Shown here: positions 16,352 through 24,349 of the stretch, piece after piece
Layout: the number at the start of each line of letters is the position of its first letter
Numbering within the stretch: the stretch's first letter is position 1
Origin: BOG-908 sp964244615
GTDB lineage: Bacteria; Pseudomonadota; Alphaproteobacteria; Acetobacterales; Acetobacteraceae
Direction: 5' to 3'
Assembly (NCBI GenBank): GCA_964244615.1
Contig: CAXTJP010000004.1
Coordinates: 21,264 to 85,263 of the forward strand
Length of the DNA: 64,000 bases
Position numbers and translations under genes: made by a program
The notes under the pieces: model-generated
The model's database searches: none
Told to the model about the DNA's origin: nothing
Seen by the model: the letters and a program-made list of their open reading frames with translations, nothing else

Positions 16352-17484
16352 TGCGGCTCTGGGTGGCCGCCTGCGGCCGGGTGCGGCGCCGCGGCGGGGT
16401 GCGGCGCGGCCATCGGATGCGGGGCTGCCACCGCATGCGGCGCCTGCATCGCGGGGCGAGCGCCGGACAGGCCGGCGCCGTGCACGCCCTGGGCATGCAC
16501 CATGCCCGCAGGACGCTGGTGCGCCATGCCGCCAGGATACGCCGCTGCGCTCGGGTGGGCGGCCGTGGCGGGCGCGTGCTCCATGCCAGCCGGACGATGC
16601 ATCGCCTCCGAAGGCGCGGCGGCCGCCGGCCGCATGCCCGAGCCGGGGCTGCGCAGTGCCGGATGCCCCGCGGCGGGGTTTGCGGCGGTGTTGCTGCGTG
16701 CGGGCTCGTTGGTCTTCGCGGCTTCTGCAGGACGCGCCATCGGCGTGCCCGCGCCACGACCAGGCACCACGCCGGGGCCCTGGAACTCGGCCGGACGTGC
16801 GGTCGCGGCGATGGCAGGCGTGCCATGGTTCACCGAGGCCCGCAGCGCCGGGTTGCGCGCGGCCGTCTGCTCATGCTGCTGCTGCAGCGCAGTGCGCTCG
16901 ACATGTGCCTCGTGGGCGTAGGCGAGTTCCTCCGGCCGTGGACGCACGTTCACGCCGTTCGGCCCGTTGAAGCTGACGTTGGTGACGCTGCGGTTGACGA
17001 CGGTGCGCTCATAGACGTTGGTGACGTGCACGTTGCCGAAATTGTTCACTGCCCGGTTATAGGCGAACGCCCCGCCACGCCACTCGCCGCCCTCAAAGCC
17101 CGCGCCGCCATAGCCGAAACCGTAATTGATGCCGCCGTAAAAGCCGACATGCGGGCCCCAGTAACCGCGGTTGAACGCGTAGATGCCGTTGTTGAATGCC
17201 CAGTACCCGGGCGTCCACAGCAGGCCCACCGACGGCGGTTCGACCCAGGTGCCTGGCACCCAGTAATAGCCGGCCTCGCCGTAATCCCAGAAGCCAGGCG
17301 TCCAGAGATACCCCGGCGCCGGCAGCGGCGGCTGCACGTAGACCGGCAGCGGCGGTGGCGCGACGGTGATGCTCAGCCCGATGCCGATCTGGGCATGGGC
17401 AGGCCGGGTTGGCGCCAGCGCGAGCGGGCCGGCCAGCATGGCGAGCGTCAGCGTGGACGCGGAAAGCAGATGAACACGTCGCAT
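16342..17484 (-). CDS. YXWGXW repeat-containing secreted protein
   Basis: A 380-residue protein with a Sec signal (MRRVHLLSASTLTLAMLAG ... AHA) and then aromatic repeats of the YXWGXW type: YLWTPGFWDYGE, YYWVPGTWVEP, LLWTPGYW. The C-terminal third is low-complexity, rich in Ala, Pro, His and Met, ending in tandem AAPHP units. YXWGXW proteins are widespread envelope or periplasmic proteins of unknown function. The ATG at 17484 is preceded by AAGGA at suitable spacing; a longer in-frame start at 17538 would disrupt the signal peptide. Probably its own transcription unit. Confidence 0.83.
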   Translation of the reverse strand: MRRVHLLSASTLTLAMLAGPLALAPTRPAHAQIGIGLSITVAPPPLPVYVQPPLPAPGYLWTPGFWDYGEAGYYWVPGTWVEPPSVGLLWTPGYWAFNNGIYAFNRGYWGPHVGFYGGINYGFGYGGAGFEGGEWRGGAFAYNRAVNNFGNVHVTNVYERTVVNRSVTNVSFNGPNGVNVRPRPEELAYAHEAHVERTALQQQHEQTAARNPALRASVNHGTPAIAATARPAEFQGPGVVPGRGAGTPMARPAEAAKTNEPARSNTAANPAAGHPALRSPGSGMRPAAAAPSEAMHRPAGMEHAPATAAHPSAAAYPGGMAHQRPAGMVHAQGVHGAGLSGARPAMQAPHAVAAPHPMAAPHPAAAPHPAAGGHPEPHHG

Positions 17485-17581
17485 GGTCTTGATCCTTGGT
17501 CGAGACTGACAAAACTGGGTGGGTGTACTAGTCGCCACAAGCGCGTGACCTGCGTCATAGTGTTGCTCAACTACGGCGAAT

Positions 17582-18922
17582 TTATGCCGTTGTTACTGGG
17601 CCGGCCTGCACGGCTTCCGCGCCTTGCAGGCCGGTGACGATGTCGGCCACACGCCGGGAAGCGGGGTCCAGCACGGCGCCCCAGTCGCGCGCCATGTTCA
17701 GCGAAGCGGTCCGCGGGCCGGCCGCCGCCGATCGGGCCGCCTGCACCAGCCCGGCCGCCATGCCCTCCACCGTCGCCGGGGTCGCGACGATGTTGTCCGA
17801 CAACGCACGAAGCCGCTCCAGGGTCTTGGTCGCGAACACGTTGGTGACCGACAGACCGCCGCACGCGGCCATCTCGAGCACCGGATAGCTGGTGTGCGGC
17901 GAGAGCATCGGACACAGCAGCAGGTCGGCCCGGCGCAGCAGGTCGCCATAGCCGGCGTAATCCATCCACGGCGCCGGCCGCAGCACGTGGCCGTGGCCGA
18001 GCGCCAGCGCGGGCACGCTGCCGCGGCCGCCGATGGAGAGGAACTCCCAGCCCGCAAACGCCGGGTCCGCCGCCGCCAGGCGCAGTGCTGCGAGCCCGAG
18101 GCCGAACATGTTTCTTGTGTTGGTCGGCCGCGCATAGAACAGCAGCCGACGCCGCCGCGCGCCACCGGCCTCGCCAGGGTAGAACAGCGTGCCGTCCACG
18201 GCTGGCTCGAACACCACGGCGCGGCGCCGCATCGCGGGATCGGACAGGCGGCCGAACGACAGGCCGAACAGGTAGTCGGCCAGCATCGCCTCGTTGATCA
18301 GCGGCCAGAAATCCATCTCGAAGGTTTCAAGTGCCAGGGCGTGGTTGCTGGACATCGGGTAGAAACCCGGCTCGAACTCCTGCAGCATGTAAAGGAACTG
18401 CCGTATCGGCAGGCGCTCCAGCACGGGCTTGAGCTGCCGCGCGGTGCTCCAATGCGTGGCCAGGAACACGTCCGATGGCCCGAGCGCCAGTGGACGCGAC
18501 GGGTCGCTGGCGGACACGACCGGGATCGGCGGCGGTGGCGCACCGCCCACCAGGGTTGCCACGTGACGGGCGAACCACGCCGGGTCCAGCGTCGGCGGCC
18601 TGACGGTCGCGACCAGCCGGACTTCGATGCCCAGCCGTGCCACGCGCGCTGCTAGGTTGAGCACGGTGTTTGGCCCGCCCGTCATGCCGGATTGGGACCA
18701 GGCGGAATCGAGCACGTTCAGCCTTGGGCGGGTCATCGGGCCGGGCACCACACGCGCATGCATCGGCACAGTACCGAGCATGTCGCTCAACCGCTCCTCG
18801 AAGAGCGACGGATTGGTCACCTGCAGCAGGTTGTGTCCGAACCGTTCCGGATCGCGGCGCAACAAGGCGAAGTTGGCGGCGAATTTGGCCGGCAGGTCGG
18901 CAAGCCGCGGCAGCGAAACCAT
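17582..18922 (-). CDS. WsaF-like glycosyltransferase
   Basis: A 446-residue protein from the ATG at 18922; the longer open frame upstream is a shadow of the flippase gene. The region LNVLDSAWSQSGMTGGPNT and the block FLYMLQEFEPGFYP followed by NHALALETFEMDFWP resemble the WsaF family of rhamnosyltransferases from S-layer and EPS glycan clusters; the C-terminal half has GT-B features (PTNTRNMFGLGLAALRLA, LLLCPMLSPHTSYPVLEMAA). It probably adds a sugar (rhamnose in the type enzyme) to the glycan. It follows the flippase gene by 20 bp. Confidence 0.82.
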   Translation of the reverse strand: MVSLPRLADLPAKFAANFALLRRDPERFGHNLLQVTNPSLFEERLSDMLGTVPMHARVVPGPMTRPRLNVLDSAWSQSGMTGGPNTVLNLAARVARLGIEVRLVATVRPPTLDPAWFARHVATLVGGAPPPPIPVVSASDPSRPLALGPSDVFLATHWSTARQLKPVLERLPIRQFLYMLQEFEPGFYPMSSNHALALETFEMDFWPLINEAMLADYLFGLSFGRLSDPAMRRRAVVFEPAVDGTLFYPGEAGGARRRRLLFYARPTNTRNMFGLGLAALRLAAADPAFAGWEFLSIGGRGSVPALALGHGHVLRPAPWMDYAGYGDLLRRADLLLCPMLSPHTSYPVLEMAACGGLSVTNVFATKTLERLRALSDNIVATPATVEGMAAGLVQAARSAAAGPRTASLNMARDWGAVLDPASRRVADIVTGLQGAEAVQAGPVTTA

Positions 18923-18942
18923 GCGAACGTCCCAACCCTTCG

Positions 18943-20463
18943 TTACGGCGTGAGGATGGCGACGGCCGGCGGCGGCATACGCAGCAGCCGACGTGCAGCC
19001 GCCAGCGCCTCGCGCCGTTCGGGCGGCCGCAGATAGACCAGCGCAGACGTGCCCAGAAAGACGGCGAACACGGCGCAATCCAAAGCCAGCCGCGACACGG
19101 GCCGGTCGGGTGCGAGGATCCAGCGCAGCCACAGGCACGCCCACGCCGAGCCGAGCATGCCCGCCAGCGGCCAGGGCGGCATGGAGACCGCGTGCACCCG
19201 CCACGCGAAAACCCAGCAGGCAGCGCAATAGGCCGACCAGGTTCCGAAGGTGGCCCAGGCCGCGCCCCAGATGCCGAAATGCGGAATCAGCACCGCGTTG
19301 AGCGCCAGGTTGAGCACGGCGCCGGCAATCGCGATGCGTCCGACCAGCCCCGAACCGATGCCGATCAGCAGCATGCTGTTGAAGAAGTCGCCCACCTCGC
19401 GCAGAAAGTAGCCGAACACCAGCACCGGCAGCATCAGTGGCGGCGGGTAGTAGCTGGGCGGCACCATCAGCGTCAGCACGTCGCGCCCCAACAGCGAGAT
19501 GCCGACGGCGCCCGCCCCGAGCACCAGGATCAGCCAGCGACCGACCTGCACGAAACGCTGCTGCCATCCCTCGCCCGAGGCGAAGCTGTAGAACGACACG
19601 CCCCAGCTCTTGGAGAAGCTGTCGCCGATCAGGACGCTGAGCAGGAAGGCGAAGTTGTACACCAGCGAGTAGACGCCCACCTCGGCGCGGCTGACATGGG
19701 CGAGGAACAGCCGGTCAGAGAAGTGAATGGCGAGGTAAGAGCCGCCGGACAGGATCAGCGGCGCCGCGAACCGCGCCAGCGCGCGGGCGATCGTCGTGCG
19801 CCAGACAAGCCCAACCTCGCCCAGGATGCGCGCCAGCAGGAACGTGGTCCCCGCCCCGGTCACCACGAGCTTGCTCACCACGAAGCCCCAGACGCCCAGA
19901 CGCCAATAGCCGATGCAGGCGATGTTGAGCGAGAGCATTCCCACCAGCATGACCATGTTGTAGGCGACGAAGAACCGGGCACGGTTACGCATGCGCTGAT
20001 ACACCAACGCCACCTCGCCGATGCTGCTGAAGACCATCGCCGCGAAAGCGAGCCGCAGCAGCCCCGCCTGTCCGGGCAGGCTGACCGCGATGCTGATCGG
20101 CGAGGCTGCCAGCGACGCCAGCACCGCCACCGCGCCTGCCAGCCCGACCATGCCGAGCAGCGCGGTCGAGACCGTTGCCGCTCGCCCCGCCGCATCGGCC
20201 TGCTCGTGGTAGATGCGTGTCAGCGACTGGCCCATGCTCTGCAGGCCAAACGAAAGCGCAACGATCGTCGTCGCCAGCTCCAGCAGGTTCAGCACGCCGT
20301 ACTCGTCCGGCGAGAGGTTGCGCGCGTAGAACGGGATCATCAGGAACCCGACCATCTTGAAGGCGAGGTTGCCGACGAGGTACAGCGTGGAATCCTGCAG
20401 CAGCCGTCCCATGCCGGCGCCGTGGGGCGGCGCTGCGGAACTGACGTTCGTGTCAGTCTGCAT
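18943..20463 (-). CDS. Wzx-type polysaccharide flippase (MOP/PST family)
   Basis: A 506-residue protein with about 12-14 hydrophobic helices and the N-terminal motif LYLVGNLAFKMVGFLMIPFYAR characteristic in position of oligosaccharide flippases, broken here by residues NLSPDEYG that follow. It would move the undecaprenyl-linked repeat unit across the inner membrane. With the WsaF-like transferase downstream it forms a two-gene unit; it is divergent from the GT2 gene at 20519 with only 55 bp between starts. Confidence 0.88.
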   Translation of the reverse strand: MQTDTNVSSAAPPHGAGMGRLLQDSTLYLVGNLAFKMVGFLMIPFYARNLSPDEYGVLNLLELATTIVALSFGLQSMGQSLTRIYHEQADAAGRAATVSTALLGMVGLAGAVAVLASLAASPISIAVSLPGQAGLLRLAFAAMVFSSIGEVALVYQRMRNRARFFVAYNMVMLVGMLSLNIACIGYWRLGVWGFVVSKLVVTGAGTTFLLARILGEVGLVWRTTIARALARFAAPLILSGGSYLAIHFSDRLFLAHVSRAEVGVYSLVYNFAFLLSVLIGDSFSKSWGVSFYSFASGEGWQQRFVQVGRWLILVLGAGAVGISLLGRDVLTLMVPPSYYPPPLMLPVLVFGYFLREVGDFFNSMLLIGIGSGLVGRIAIAGAVLNLALNAVLIPHFGIWGAAWATFGTWSAYCAACWVFAWRVHAVSMPPWPLAGMLGSAWACLWLRWILAPDRPVSRLALDCAVFAVFLGTSALVYLRPPERREALAAARRLLRMPPPAVAILTP

Positions 20464-20518
20464 ACGTCACCTGCATGGCGCGTGGTGGACGCCCGAACGA
20501 AGAAGCGAGGATGTCGAC

Positions 20519-21433
20519 TTGAACTTGGACGCCAGCATAGCCGTGTTCTGCCATAACGAAGCCGCGCGCATCCGCGCCTGCATCGCCAGCCTCGCCGCCG
20601 CTTCGCGCCAGCAACGCGTCGTCCTTACGGTGATCGCCAACGGCTGCACCGACGACAGCGCCGCGCAGGCGTTGCAGGAGGCGCGTTCGCAGGGGCTGCG
20701 CGCGCGCATCTACACCATCGCGCATGGCGACAAGTCCAACGCCATCAACCACAGCCTTGATGGCCTGCGCGAGCCGGCGGCCATGCACGTCTTCGTCGAC
20801 GGCTACGTCACCATCGGCCCGGACGCGCTCACCGGGCTCGCCGGGGCGCTGGCGGCCGACCCGCACGCTTTGGCCGCGACCGGCATCGCCAGCAACGGGC
20901 GCACGATGGCGGCCGAGACGACCGCCGCGCTGCGCGATGGCGGCCGGCTGAACGGAAACCTTTACGCCCTGCGGCCGGACTTCGTCGATCGCATGGTCGG
21001 GGCTGGGCTCGGCCTGCCGGTCGGGCTGTATCGCGGCGACGGGCTGCTCGGGTCGATGGTCTGCCACGACCTGAACCCGCTCGGACAGGAATGGGACGCG
21101 CGCCGCGTGCGCAGCGTGGCCGCGGCGACGTTCGCGCTGCGGCGCCTGTCCCCTCGGCGGCCGGCCGACATCGCGCGCCAGTTCCGACGAAAGATTCGCC
21201 AGATGCGCGGCCAGCTCGAGAACGCCGCCATCCGCTCGGTGATCTACGAGGGCGGCTACACGGCGCTGCCGCGTTTCGCCGACGACATGATCGCCAGCTG
21301 GCTGGCGGATGGCGGCCGCCCATCCGCCGGCGTCGCCGACCGGGCCTTCATGGCGCTGGCGTTGCGCCAGCATGCGCAGGCCGTACGGCCTGCGGAAGCG
21401 TCCCTGCGACCGGTGTTGTACGGCACCAGCTAG
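20519..21433 (+). CDS. Glycosyltransferase family 2
   Basis: The chosen start is the TTG at 20519, preceded by AGGA with 7 nt spacing; upstream in-frame sequence would overlap the divergent flippase gene. The 304-residue protein has the GT-A opening SIAVFCHNEAARIRACIAS, VIANGCTDDSA and a DxD-like position in VFVDGYVTIGPDAL. It is a cytoplasmic transferase of the EPS pathway; sugar unknown. It ends 4 bp before a dispersed hairpin repeat that separates it from the convergent acyltransferase. Confidence 0.83.
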   Translation: MNLDASIAVFCHNEAARIRACIASLAAASRQQRVVLTVIANGCTDDSAAQALQEARSQGLRARIYTIAHGDKSNAINHSLDGLREPAAMHVFVDGYVTIGPDALTGLAGALAADPHALAATGIASNGRTMAAETTAALRDGGRLNGNLYALRPDFVDRMVGAGLGLPVGLYRGDGLLGSMVCHDLNPLGQEWDARRVRSVAAATFALRRLSPRRPADIARQFRRKIRQMRGQLENAAIRSVIYEGGYTALPRFADDMIASWLADGGRPSAGVADRAFMALALRQHAQAVRPAEASLRPVLYGTS

Positions 21434-21436
21434 CAA

Positions 21437-21550
21437 GGCCTGCTTTTCTGCAAAAAAGCAGCAAAAAACTTCTGGTCGTGCTGTCACGGAGGTTTCTGCA
21501 ACGCGCGACCGACGAACAGAAGTTTTTTGGTTCCTTTCAAAGAACCGCTT
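21437..21550. repeat. Dispersed hairpin repeat, well-preserved copy
   Basis: A hairpin at 21440-21461 (CTGCTTTT, 6-nt loop, AAAAGCAG) is followed by CTTCTGGTCGTGCTGTC and CGGAGGTTTCTGC. These blocks recur in the copy at 57749-57830 with compensatory changes in the stem. It lies between convergent genes and may act as a bidirectional terminator. Confidence 0.65.
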
Positions 21551-21558
21551 GCCTAACG

Positions 21559-22707
21559 TCATGACAGCGCCGCCACCGGCGCCCAGTCCCACAGGCCACG
21601 CGGCGTCACCAGGCTGCGCAACGGCGACCAGGCCTGGACCAGAGCCGCGAGCGCGAGCGACACACCACCTGCCACGACCACGCTGGCCGCAGCACCGGTC
21701 CAATACAGCGCCATGCCGACCGGCGAAGCCAGCAGCGCCGGCATGCAGAAACGCAGAAGCACGGCCAGCACCGGCTTGTACACCAGCGGGTGGATGAGAT
21801 AGACCATCAGCGAGTAACGGCCCAACACGACCAGGCCCGGAACGCGCGCGAGCTTCGAGGCGCAGCTTGCCAGGATCGCCAGGAACGACAGGTCGCTGCA
21901 ATCGGTGGCGATCACCCAGAGCGGCTGCCGCCACGTCGGCAGCACCAGCGTCGCCACCTCCACCTCGTGCCCGAGTTCGAACCGCCAGCACGCCAGCAAC
22001 ACGCAGGCGGCAACCGGCACGACCCAGAGCCCGCTTCGCCGCAGCAGCCACGGCGCCGCCTGCCGCACGACCAGCCCGAGCGGAAACAGGTAGAGCGCGA
22101 TCAGCAGGCCCTGCGGCACCGCGCCCTTGAACGCCTGCGGTGCCGCACCGACGCCCAGGTGCACACCCAGCGCCACGGCAAGCAGCATCGGTCGCAGCCT
22201 GGGTGCACGCACACAGGCGGCTGCCAGCAGCACCATGCAGAGGAGCGCCGGCAGAAACCACAGCACGATGAAGCCGGTGGCGAGCTTCAGCGACCACGGA
22301 TCGGCCAGCAGGAACGCACGTACGACATGGCCGGCCCACGCAGCGTCCGGCGGCAAGCGCATCGCCAGGAACTGGAACGCCGCGGCGTAAGTCAGCAACG
22401 CGAACAGGAACGGCACCAGATAGCGCACGGCATGATCACGCGCCATCGGCACCGAGAGCGGCCTGGCCGGCGCCAGGAACGGCAGCAGCAGAAAGCCGGC
22501 GACGTGGAACGTCATCGGCAGGAACCAGGCGTTCACCGCGTGCACGTTGCGCACAATATCGTTGTGGTCCAGCAGCACGGCCAGGATCAGCATGCCGCGC
22601 ATGGCGGTGTGGTCCGAACGGCCCGGAATGGCCGGCAGGGGCGTGCCGTCAGCCGGACGGATCGCTGAGTCGTGCCGTGGCGCCAGGGCTTCCGCGAGAT
22701 CAGGCAT
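21559..22707 (-). CDS. Membrane acyltransferase (acyltransferase-3 like)
   Basis: A 382-residue protein with about ten hydrophobic helices, an early LILAVLLDHNDIVRNVH segment (His in the position of the acyltransferase-3 catalytic motif) and LGRYSLMVYLIHPLVYKPVL near the C-terminus, a typical late helix of OafA-type acyltransferases. It probably O-acylates (for example O-acetylates) the EPS or its precursor. The ATG at 22707 overlaps the O-ligase gene stop by 8 bp, so the two genes are coupled. Confidence 0.8.
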   Translation of the reverse strand: MPDLAEALAPRHDSAIRPADGTPLPAIPGRSDHTAMRGMLILAVLLDHNDIVRNVHAVNAWFLPMTFHVAGFLLLPFLAPARPLSVPMARDHAVRYLVPFLFALLTYAAAFQFLAMRLPPDAAWAGHVVRAFLLADPWSLKLATGFIVLWFLPALLCMVLLAAACVRAPRLRPMLLAVALGVHLGVGAAPQAFKGAVPQGLLIALYLFPLGLVVRQAAPWLLRRSGLWVVPVAACVLLACWRFELGHEVEVATLVLPTWRQPLWVIATDCSDLSFLAILASCASKLARVPGLVVLGRYSLMVYLIHPLVYKPVLAVLLRFCMPALLASPVGMALYWTGAAASVVVAGGVSLALAALVQAWSPLRSLVTPRGLWDWAPVAALS

Positions 22708-24046
22708 AGCCCAGCTCCGCGATCTCGCCCGCCGGAACCCCGCCGAGGCCACCGGACGCTGTCGCCTCGGCCGCGAGCGTCGCGCGCACGATCCGGCGGC
22801 AGCGCGAAACCACCGCCAGCATCACGTAGAGCAGCTCGAAATACGCCATGCTCAGCGCCGCCCCGGTCACCAGGTAGATCACCAGGCTGATCTGCGCCAT
22901 GCTCGCCAGATCCGCCGCCCATCGCAACGACGGGCTGCGGCGCGCGTGGCGGACGATCCAGCGGCAGTTCCAGATCGCCCCGAGCACGATGGCGAGGAAC
23001 AGGGCGAGGCCGACGAAGCCGAGATCGCCCAGGACTTCGAAATAGATGCTGTGCGCCGCGTGCGGAACGGTGTCGGCCGGTGGGGTTTGGACGAAATCCA
23101 GCGTCGGCAGCAGCGGCTTGTAGGCGGACCACACCTCGATGTGCTGGACGGCGTGCATGCCCCCGCCGAAGAAGGGGCGGCTCATGGCGATCAGCCAGCT
23201 CATCTTCCAGGCGACGACGCGGCCCATGAACGACCCGTCATTGTCGGCGTCCTTGATGGTGTTCAGCCGCTCGAACCACGAATCCGGTGCCAGCGCGTAG
23301 ATCAGCGCGCCCACCCCCACCACCAGCGCCAGGGTGCGCAGCTTGCTGCCGCCGCTTTTGGCCACCATGAACAGCGCCAGCACCAGCAGGCCCACGAACC
23401 CGCCGCGCGAGAAGGTCATCACCACCGTCACGACGCTCAGCCCCAGCACGCAATAGAGCGAGAACCTGACCAGCCGGACGGCGGCGTGACGGGCCAGGTA
23501 CCAGGTGAGCGGAATGACCATCAGCAGCGCGGTCGCCAGCGAGTTGTTGTCGCCGATGCTGCCCGAGCCGATGATCTTGTGGCCACCGACGGTCAGGAGA
23601 GAGATCAGGCCCTCCTTGACCGCGAGAAAGCCGAGCGACATCACCACGGCCAGCACCAGGAGGTGCACGCGGTGGCGCGTCACCATGACCGAAACGATCA
23701 TGAAGGCGAGCACGATGTCCTTGATCAGCTTCTGGTAGAGTTCGTCGCCGGCATCGGTGGAGACAAGCCCGATCCGCCAGGACACGGTGGCGCTCAGCGC
23801 GAGCAGCAGCAGCAGCAGCATCGTGGCGTCCAGGTAAGGCTCCTTTCGCTCACGGCTGACGAAAAACAGCAGCAGCGTGGTCAGCGCCACCACCTTGTTG
23901 AACGGCACGCCGGCCATGAAGCCCATCAGCAACTCGTTCGGCGACAGCAACGCCACCCAGACCCAGAGCAGCACGCCCACATGGGCAGACATCAGGCTGA
24001 CAGGCAGCAGGGCCGTCCACACGAAGGCGAACATCAGATCCCTCAA
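22700..24046 (-). CDS. Exosortase A-associated O-glycosylation ligase / Wzy-like (TIGR03097 type)
   Basis: A 448-residue polytopic protein, 10-12 helices, beginning MRDLMFAFVW as in the XrtA-associated putative O-ligase family; the Wzy_C-type region includes FSRGGFVGLLV and the periplasmic loop HSIYFEVLGDLGFVGL. It probably polymerises the EPS or transfers glycan to protein. The TTG at 24046 forms a TTGA overlap with the stop of the small ORF upstream, supporting this start; an ATG at 24034 with GAGG six bases before it is an alternative. Confidence 0.87.
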   Translation of the reverse strand: MRDLMFAFVWTALLPVSLMSAHVGVLLWVWVALLSPNELLMGFMAGVPFNKVVALTTLLLFFVSRERKEPYLDATMLLLLLLALSATVSWRIGLVSTDAGDELYQKLIKDIVLAFMIVSVMVTRHRVHLLVLAVVMSLGFLAVKEGLISLLTVGGHKIIGSGSIGDNNSLATALLMVIPLTWYLARHAAVRLVRFSLYCVLGLSVVTVVMTFSRGGFVGLLVLALFMVAKSGGSKLRTLALVVGVGALIYALAPDSWFERLNTIKDADNDGSFMGRVVAWKMSWLIAMSRPFFGGGMHAVQHIEVWSAYKPLLPTLDFVQTPPADTVPHAAHSIYFEVLGDLGFVGLALFLAIVLGAIWNCRWIVRHARRSPSLRWAADLASMAQISLVIYLVTGAALSMAYFELLYVMLAVVSRCRRIVRATLAAEATASGGLGGVPAGEIAELGYA

Positions 24047-24246
24047 AACGCGATCCCATGCTGGCCACGCCGCTCACCCGGCACATCCGGGTTCGGCGCC
24101 GGGCTTGCCGGCCCTTCGTCCTCGATCGTTCTGAAAATGCTTCTAGGCCGCGCACACGGCGCGCGGCGGTCATCGGCCAGGCCCATGTAGACCATGGTGA
24201 CGACGAGAAATGAATCGACCATGAACAGCAACGCTTCCATCGGCAT
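24043..24246 (-). CDS. Small single-helix membrane protein coupled to O-ligase
   Basis: A 67-codon ORF from the ATG at 24246 (or 65 codons from the ATG at 24240). Residues about 3-25 form one hydrophobic helix (MEALLFMVDSFLVVTMVY), followed by a charged, Pro-rich cytoplasmic tail with RRAPCARPRSIFRTIEDE. The stop overlaps the TTG start of the O-ligase gene (TTGA), the same coupling style seen throughout this locus, which is the main reason to believe it is real. I do not recognise the family; it could be a regulator or chaperone of the ligase. Confidence 0.6.
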   Translation of the reverse strand: MPMEALLFMVDSFLVVTMVYMGLADDRRAPCARPRSIFRTIEDEGPASPAPNPDVPGERRGQHGIAF

Positions 24247-24349
24247 CCACGTCCGGTTTCTGGTTGTGGCGGCACGCGGCGGCACCGCCGTAGGTTGGTG
24301 TACACCTAGGGAAGCGTAACGGTCCAGGCTCCTCCGGCAACCGCGACGC

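Noticed and set aside
24297..24306. 10-bp palindrome GGTGTACACC upstream of the small membrane ORF
   Set aside because: Too short to distinguish from chance and without a known binding protein; left as a note.
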